Positions 60,235 through 64,000 of a stretch of 64,000 bases of DNA are shown piece by piece. The notes beneath the pieces were generated by a model. That model was not told where the DNA came from. It ran no database searches and worked only from the letters and a program-made list of their open reading frames with translations. This stretch comes from Hexactinellida sp. DTS-2022. Lineage: Eukaryota; Porifera; Hexactinellida. Every line of letters begins with the position of its first letter. Position 1 is the first letter of the stretch. The DNA lies in contig JAPNXP010000001.1 in assembly GCA_028753945.1 (NCBI GenBank), positions 14,932,501 to 14,996,500 of the forward strand, in the 5' to 3' direction. The position numbers were made by a program, and so were the translations under genes.

Positions 60235-63200
60235 TTACACGCGTACTGAGTAGGTTCGGGATATCTTGTTGTTAGCTTTATGTATACTCGTCATTATTTT
60301 GTTCCTGTGTCCGACTGGTATTATGTCTATAGCAAGCAGATCATGCTCTGTCATGTGCCATATAATAGAGAGATGTGTGTACCCGTTCTTAGTGAAGTTA
60401 TCAGCGTATCGCTCTAGCTTGAGAGACTCCAGCCAGTCCGTGATAGAATTGAAGTCGAGCGGACTCGCTTCTATTGCCCGGGAGAAGCGCCCTCTCGGAC
60501 GCGGCATGAAGTTGCTATCGAGCATCGTTGACAGTTCATACTCCAGCTCTGAGAAAGTGGGGCGTATCTCGGGCACTGTGTCCCAGCACCTCAGCATTAG
60601 TGCGTACAGCAGATAGGGACAGCTCTCCGGCTGCTCGAGTCTGTACCCCTGCTGGATCTCCTCCAGAACTGTGAAGTTGTCCCACTCCCCGTAGGGCGGC
60701 TTCCCGTAGCTCAGCACTTCCCACAGCAATACCCCGAAGCTCCACACGTCGGAAGCCATGTTAAACTTGCGGAAGAGAATCGCCTCTGGGGCAGTCCAGC
60801 GGACGGGGATCTTGCCGCCTGTCTTGACGTCATACACATTCTCTTGTGTCTCTCGAGACAAACCGAAGTCTGAGATCTTAGGAGTGAAGTCTGTGTCAAT
60901 CAGAATGTTACGGATAGCGAGGTCCCTGTGCACGAATCCTATTCTAGACAGATAGTTCATGCCTTTAGCTACCCCGAGACATATCTTTCCTAGATCTACG
61001 AGGTTCAGGTTAGTTGCATTATTGTCTAGGAACTTGTCCAGAGACCCATTCTCCATATAAGGAGTTATAATCATGATCGGTTTGCTTAGAGTAACTCCAT
61101 ACAGATAGATAACATTAGCGTGTGTGAACTGTCCCATTGCGGAGGCCTCGTGGAAGAAATCTTGTTTGTTCTTCTCACTAGAAGAATTCTTTAGCGTCTT
61201 AATAGCCACTGGTATAACTCTATAGTTAATCTTGAGTGTGCCCTTGCAGACATCTCCGAACTCTCCGTCCCCAATAACTGATTCTATATTTATATCCTTC
61301 TGGTCCAGCTCCTTGGTTAGGGACTTTATAGCTTTATTCAGATCCTCGTAGAGAGATGGGTCTTGGTATAACTGGTCATGGCCCTGGTCAATGGATTTAG
61401 ATGTAATGGAATGCATTAGGGGTGTGTCAGGATTCTTATCGTATTTGGAGCGAACGACGCGTTTGCGATAGCCGAATACAAATACTGAGATAAGGAAAGT
61501 AAGGACAATAGCCAGTAGCAGAATTATGATAATCACAGTTCCAACTGAAATAACTAGTATTAGACTGACACCCGACGGTGATGCAGTCATAAGAGTGGGC
61601 GTGAGAGGAGCATGAGTATAACTGAGATTAGAGTATACTAACGCTCCAGAATCTCTATAGAAGAGCCTAAAGTTGATACCTCCCTCTGTATCCAAGTCCC
61701 CAACAGAGACATTGCAGACACAGGTGTATGCAACTGTGCACTCGCACTCTCCGCTACCCGCCCGCACTGATGCCGTCCCACTGGAGTCCTCAGACGCGTA
61801 ACTCAACTCGAACACGTACTCCCTCTCTCCGAACAGAGAGTAGCGCCACGATAGATAGTGGCTAGTCTCGTTGTACCTTACGTCGCTAATGGCTGGGAAG
61901 GAGGACAGGAAGGTTAGGCTAGCATTGTAGTACACACCAGACACAGCACTCAGGTTGTTAAGTGACGTCACTACGATAACATACTCTGTGCTCTCCGAGA
62001 CATTAAGCACCAGCCGTGTCTCCAGCAGCTCTGCCACACTCTCCTCCATGTGTGGAGAGATAGTCCTGTAGTATCTCACTCTGTAGCGCAGCTCGCTGGC
62101 AACTCTGCCCCCCAGATTATCGGGCTCATCCCACTCAGCTGTTCCTCTCTCCACCCGCACGTCTCTAGCCGCAGAGGGGCTCTGTCCGCAGGCCTCCCCC
62201 GCCCCCGCGCCCGCCCCCCGGTACCAGCCGAGCTCACAGTCGCACTCCGCGGCTCCTGTCAGCCCGTCCGTGTCGCTCCTATTCGGACACGGCGCGCACG
62301 CCTCCGCAGGGTCCCCCGCCCGGGCCCTGTAGCTCCCGGCGGGACACGGGACGCAGGCGGCGCCGCCGGCTGCCGACTGGTGGGAGCCCGGCGGGCACTC
62401 GCAGACAGTCTCCGCGGGGAGGCCCCAGGTGCCGTTCCAGTGGCACTCGGCCGGCGGGGAGGCGGCCCTGCGGAGATAGGTGGGGGCGCAGGAGACGCTA
62501 GCACTGACAGAGACAGCCGTGGGACTGGGGGAGAGCACGGCAGATACAGAGTACACACCGGAAGCGGAGACTAATGCTGGACACCGGAAGTAGTAGAAGA
62601 GGATCTCTGTCAGGTCTGCACAGGGAATGCTATTCAGGAATCCTATGTAGAACCCTCTCTTGGATTTGGTGAATGTGGCTAGAACTACATGCTCATCTGC
62701 CAGCTGATCCGTGTACGTATCAGCTGGTAGGAACTGAGCGACGAGAGACACTATTGCAGCAGCATTCAAATTCATATCAGACTCGTAGTAGTAAAGTTGG
62801 AATGTTCTACGACAATCTTGTTCATAGTTTGAAATTGCTACACAAGTAACTCTAATGTGAATAGTATTAGCTTCCGTCTCGTAATAACTGCTAAATAACC
62901 AATTCATTTCTCCATCTGTGTCCACTGAGCCATAAGACACTAGACTTGTTTGAAAGCAAGATACATATTCAGGTCCACATGAACCTGTATTTACAACTGG
63001 TTCTCTCCATGCTAATGAATCATTTAGAGATACTCCTCCTGCCATAACAGGATACAGTATTCCATCAGTATTAATTCCTATATGCCATCCTGGAATATTC
63101 TGAGATTTGATAACTCCACTCGTATCTGTATGGTATGTATTAGAGTCCAGTATAACTATAGAGTTGGCAGGTATACTAACATTACACTGAGTGTGAGATG

Positions 63201-63264
63201 TTGGTAGAAATAGTAGAGAGAAGACTGTCAGTAGAACTAACGAATATATTCTGTTCGCATACAT
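60235..63264 (-). CDS. Eph-type receptor tyrosine kinase
   Basis: A 1009-residue single-exon receptor. The frame is open to a TTG at 63327. ATG 63291 is possible, but ATG 63264 has A at -3 and gives a clean signal peptide (YSLVLLTVFSLLFLPTSHT). Domains, numbered from 63264: ephrin-binding-like (about 27-229, with CRRTFQLYYYESD and KRGFYIGF then YYFRCP), Eph Cys-rich region (about 274-360, CPAGSYRA, CPNRSDT, CDCELGWYR), two FN3 (about 362-550), TM (about 567-598). The juxtamembrane LYQDPSLYEDLNKAI holds paired tyrosines at the positions that regulate Eph kinases. Kinase about 660-920: VAIK Lys689, HRDLAIRN with Asp781, DFG Asp799. A SAM domain (about 938-1000) and a C-terminal VRV, a class II PDZ ligand as in Eph proteins, complete it. 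It probably mediates contact signalling. The Cys-rich part is extremely GC-rich. Confidence 0.93.
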   Translation of the reverse strand: MYANRIYSLVLLTVFSLLFLPTSHTQCNVSIPANSIVILDSNTYHTDTSGVIKSQNIPGWHIGINTDGILYPVMAGGVSLNDSLAWREPVVNTGSCGPEYVSCFQTSLVSYGSVDTDGEMNWLFSSYYETEANTIHIRVTCVAISNYEQDCRRTFQLYYYESDMNLNAAAIVSLVAQFLPADTYTDQLADEHVVLATFTKSKRGFYIGFLNSIPCADLTEILFYYFRCPALVSASGVYSVSAVLSPSPTAVSVSASVSCAPTYLRRAASPPAECHWNGTWGLPAETVCECPPGSHQSAAGGAACVPCPAGSYRARAGDPAEACAPCPNRSDTDGLTGAAECDCELGWYRGAGAGAGEACGQSPSAARDVRVERGTAEWDEPDNLGGRVASELRYRVRYYRTISPHMEESVAELLETRLVLNVSESTEYVIVVTSLNNLSAVSGVYYNASLTFLSSFPAISDVRYNETSHYLSWRYSLFGEREYVFELSYASEDSSGTASVRAGSGECECTVAYTCVCNVSVGDLDTEGGINFRLFYRDSGALVYSNLSYTHAPLTPTLMTASPSGVSLILVISVGTVIIIILLLAIVLTFLISVFVFGYRKRVVRSKYDKNPDTPLMHSITSKSIDQGHDQLYQDPSLYEDLNKAIKSLTKELDQKDINIESVIGDGEFGDVCKGTLKINYRVIPVAIKTLKNSSSEKNKQDFFHEASAMGQFTHANVIYLYGVTLSKPIMIITPYMENGSLDKFLDNNATNLNLVDLGKICLGVAKGMNYLSRIGFVHRDLAIRNILIDTDFTPKISDFGLSRETQENVYDVKTGGKIPVRWTAPEAILFRKFNMASDVWSFGVLLWEVLSYGKPPYGEWDNFTVLEEIQQGYRLEQPESCPYLLYALMLRCWDTVPEIRPTFSELEYELSTMLDSNFMPRPRGRFSRAIEASPLDFNSITDWLESLKLERYADNFTKNGYTHLSIIWHMTEHDLLAIDIIPVGHRNKIMTSIHKANNKISRTYSVRV

Positions 63265-64000
63265 GCTACCTAATATAATACGAATATCCATATAAATACA
63301 TAGTAGACGAATAAGGAAATGTAACAAAGAAGTAATAAAGAAGTCAACATACAGTCAGGTTAATTATTAAATTATTGTGGACATGCAAGCGACCAAAATT
63401 GTGTACATATTAGAGATACTGTACTTCAAAATAAGCGAATTAAACTAAATATATTGGGACCATAATACTTGTTCAGAATAAAAAAATTAAATTTTGCAAA
63501 TCAAAAATTGTTCACAGTATGAGGACCGCATGTGTTCGTTGTCTAGACCTGCTATACGTACAATCAGGCTTTCATCCAGGCAAAATTTTCTGCGCGCCTA
63601 GATTAAGTTTGAGCTCGCTCACACGTGCCTAAAATATTCAGTTTGTGTTACATCCATGGGAGCATCTCTCAATTTTCGCGCGCCTAGACAAGTTTCCTTT
63701 CAAAATTACGCGTCTGGGGGCGCTAGATGAAACCCTGCGTACACTGTCCATGCAATAGTGCATCTCCTTATTAAGAACTGTAGTAAATATTTTAAAGACT
63801 TCATACAGTTTGAATGGTAAAATTTTTATTTGTATTCATTAGAAGTTTCCGCTGTTTGAAAATTTGAAATAAAAAGAAGTAAATTTCTAAAAGAGACCTA
63901 GTATTAAATTTCGAAGCTAAATATATGAGTAAATGTAGTCCTTACAATTACTGCCGGTTCCATTAAAGTAAAAATTTTTTAATAAAAATAAGGTAGGGTG
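63265..64000. other. Upstream flank of the Eph-like gene
   Basis: No further gene. A pogo-type MITE relative of 53666-53860 lies at about 63353-63560 (CAGTCAGGTTAATTATTA ... CTAGACCTGCTATACGTA). A repeat at about 63580-63740 (GCGCGCCTAGA twice, GCTCGCTCACACGTGCC) resembles part of 40900-40990. The promoter must lie between 63265 and the MITE or beyond; no TATA box is clear. Confidence 0.5.

Noticed and set aside
63265-63327. Eph-like receptor start at TTG 63327 or ATG 63291
   Set aside because: TTG is not a normal nuclear start, and ATG 63291 has T at -3. ATG 63264 gives a better context and a cleaner signal peptide.
1-64000. CRISPR arrays, operons, tRNA or rRNA genes
   Set aside because: No spacer-like arrays, no tRNA-like B box in a cloverleaf context and no rRNA stretch were seen. 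Tandem arrays present are transposon core repeats in eukaryotic DNA.

Overview
The window looks like nuclear DNA of an early-branching animal, most probably a sponge. It carries a PDZ-bearing myosin XVIII, a complete Eph-type receptor tyrosine kinase (ephrin-binding-like, Cys-rich, two FN3, TM, kinase, SAM), a NACHT protein with an N-terminal death-fold-like region, a coiled-coil/NHL protein and an MFSD8-like transporter. This gene mix, AT-rich spacers and large single-exon genes fit Porifera, but the assignment is an inference from gene content.

Layout. 0.2-1.5 kb: NHL gene (minus), with a tandem-repeat Helitron-like element starting 27 bp before its ATG. 5.8-20.4 kb: a housekeeping block, all on the minus strand: myosin XVIII, mitochondrial ribosomal protein mL40 (two exons, confident splice sites), CDC27/APC3. 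This block lies between two inverted copies of the Helitron-like element. 20.5-29.3 kb: a dense nest of hAT-type, pogo-type and Helitron-like elements, with perfect or near-perfect 8-bp target duplications in several cases. 30.3-33.7 kb: NACHT gene. 33.9-47.9 kb: a gene-poor stretch of MITEs, a 1.3-kb fold-back element and another ribozyme locus. 48.1-48.6 kb: a small ART-fold-like protein. 52.6-53.5 kb: a secreted trypsin-like protease with a TATA box. 56.0-57.5 kb: MFSD8-like transporter (minus). 60.2-63.3 kb: Eph-like receptor (minus).

The most interesting finding is a family of three hammerhead self-cleaving ribozymes (minus strand 24131-24180; plus strand 28246-28297; plus strand 46056-46107). 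Each has the full CUGAUGA...GAAA core in type III (stem III open) topology, with compensatory changes in stems II and III. One copy sits between inverted-repeat arms of about 86 bp. Another lies between two related direct repeats. All three are in highly structured non-coding repeat DNA with no adjacent reverse transcriptase, suggesting a small non-autonomous ribozyme-bearing mobile RNA.

The genes do not form a functional cluster. They cover ordinary cell biology (APC/C, mitoribosome, cytoskeleton, lysosome) plus recognition and signalling proteins (NACHT, NHL, Eph). Spacers are mostly layered insertions, and several can be ordered in time from their nesting and target-site duplications.
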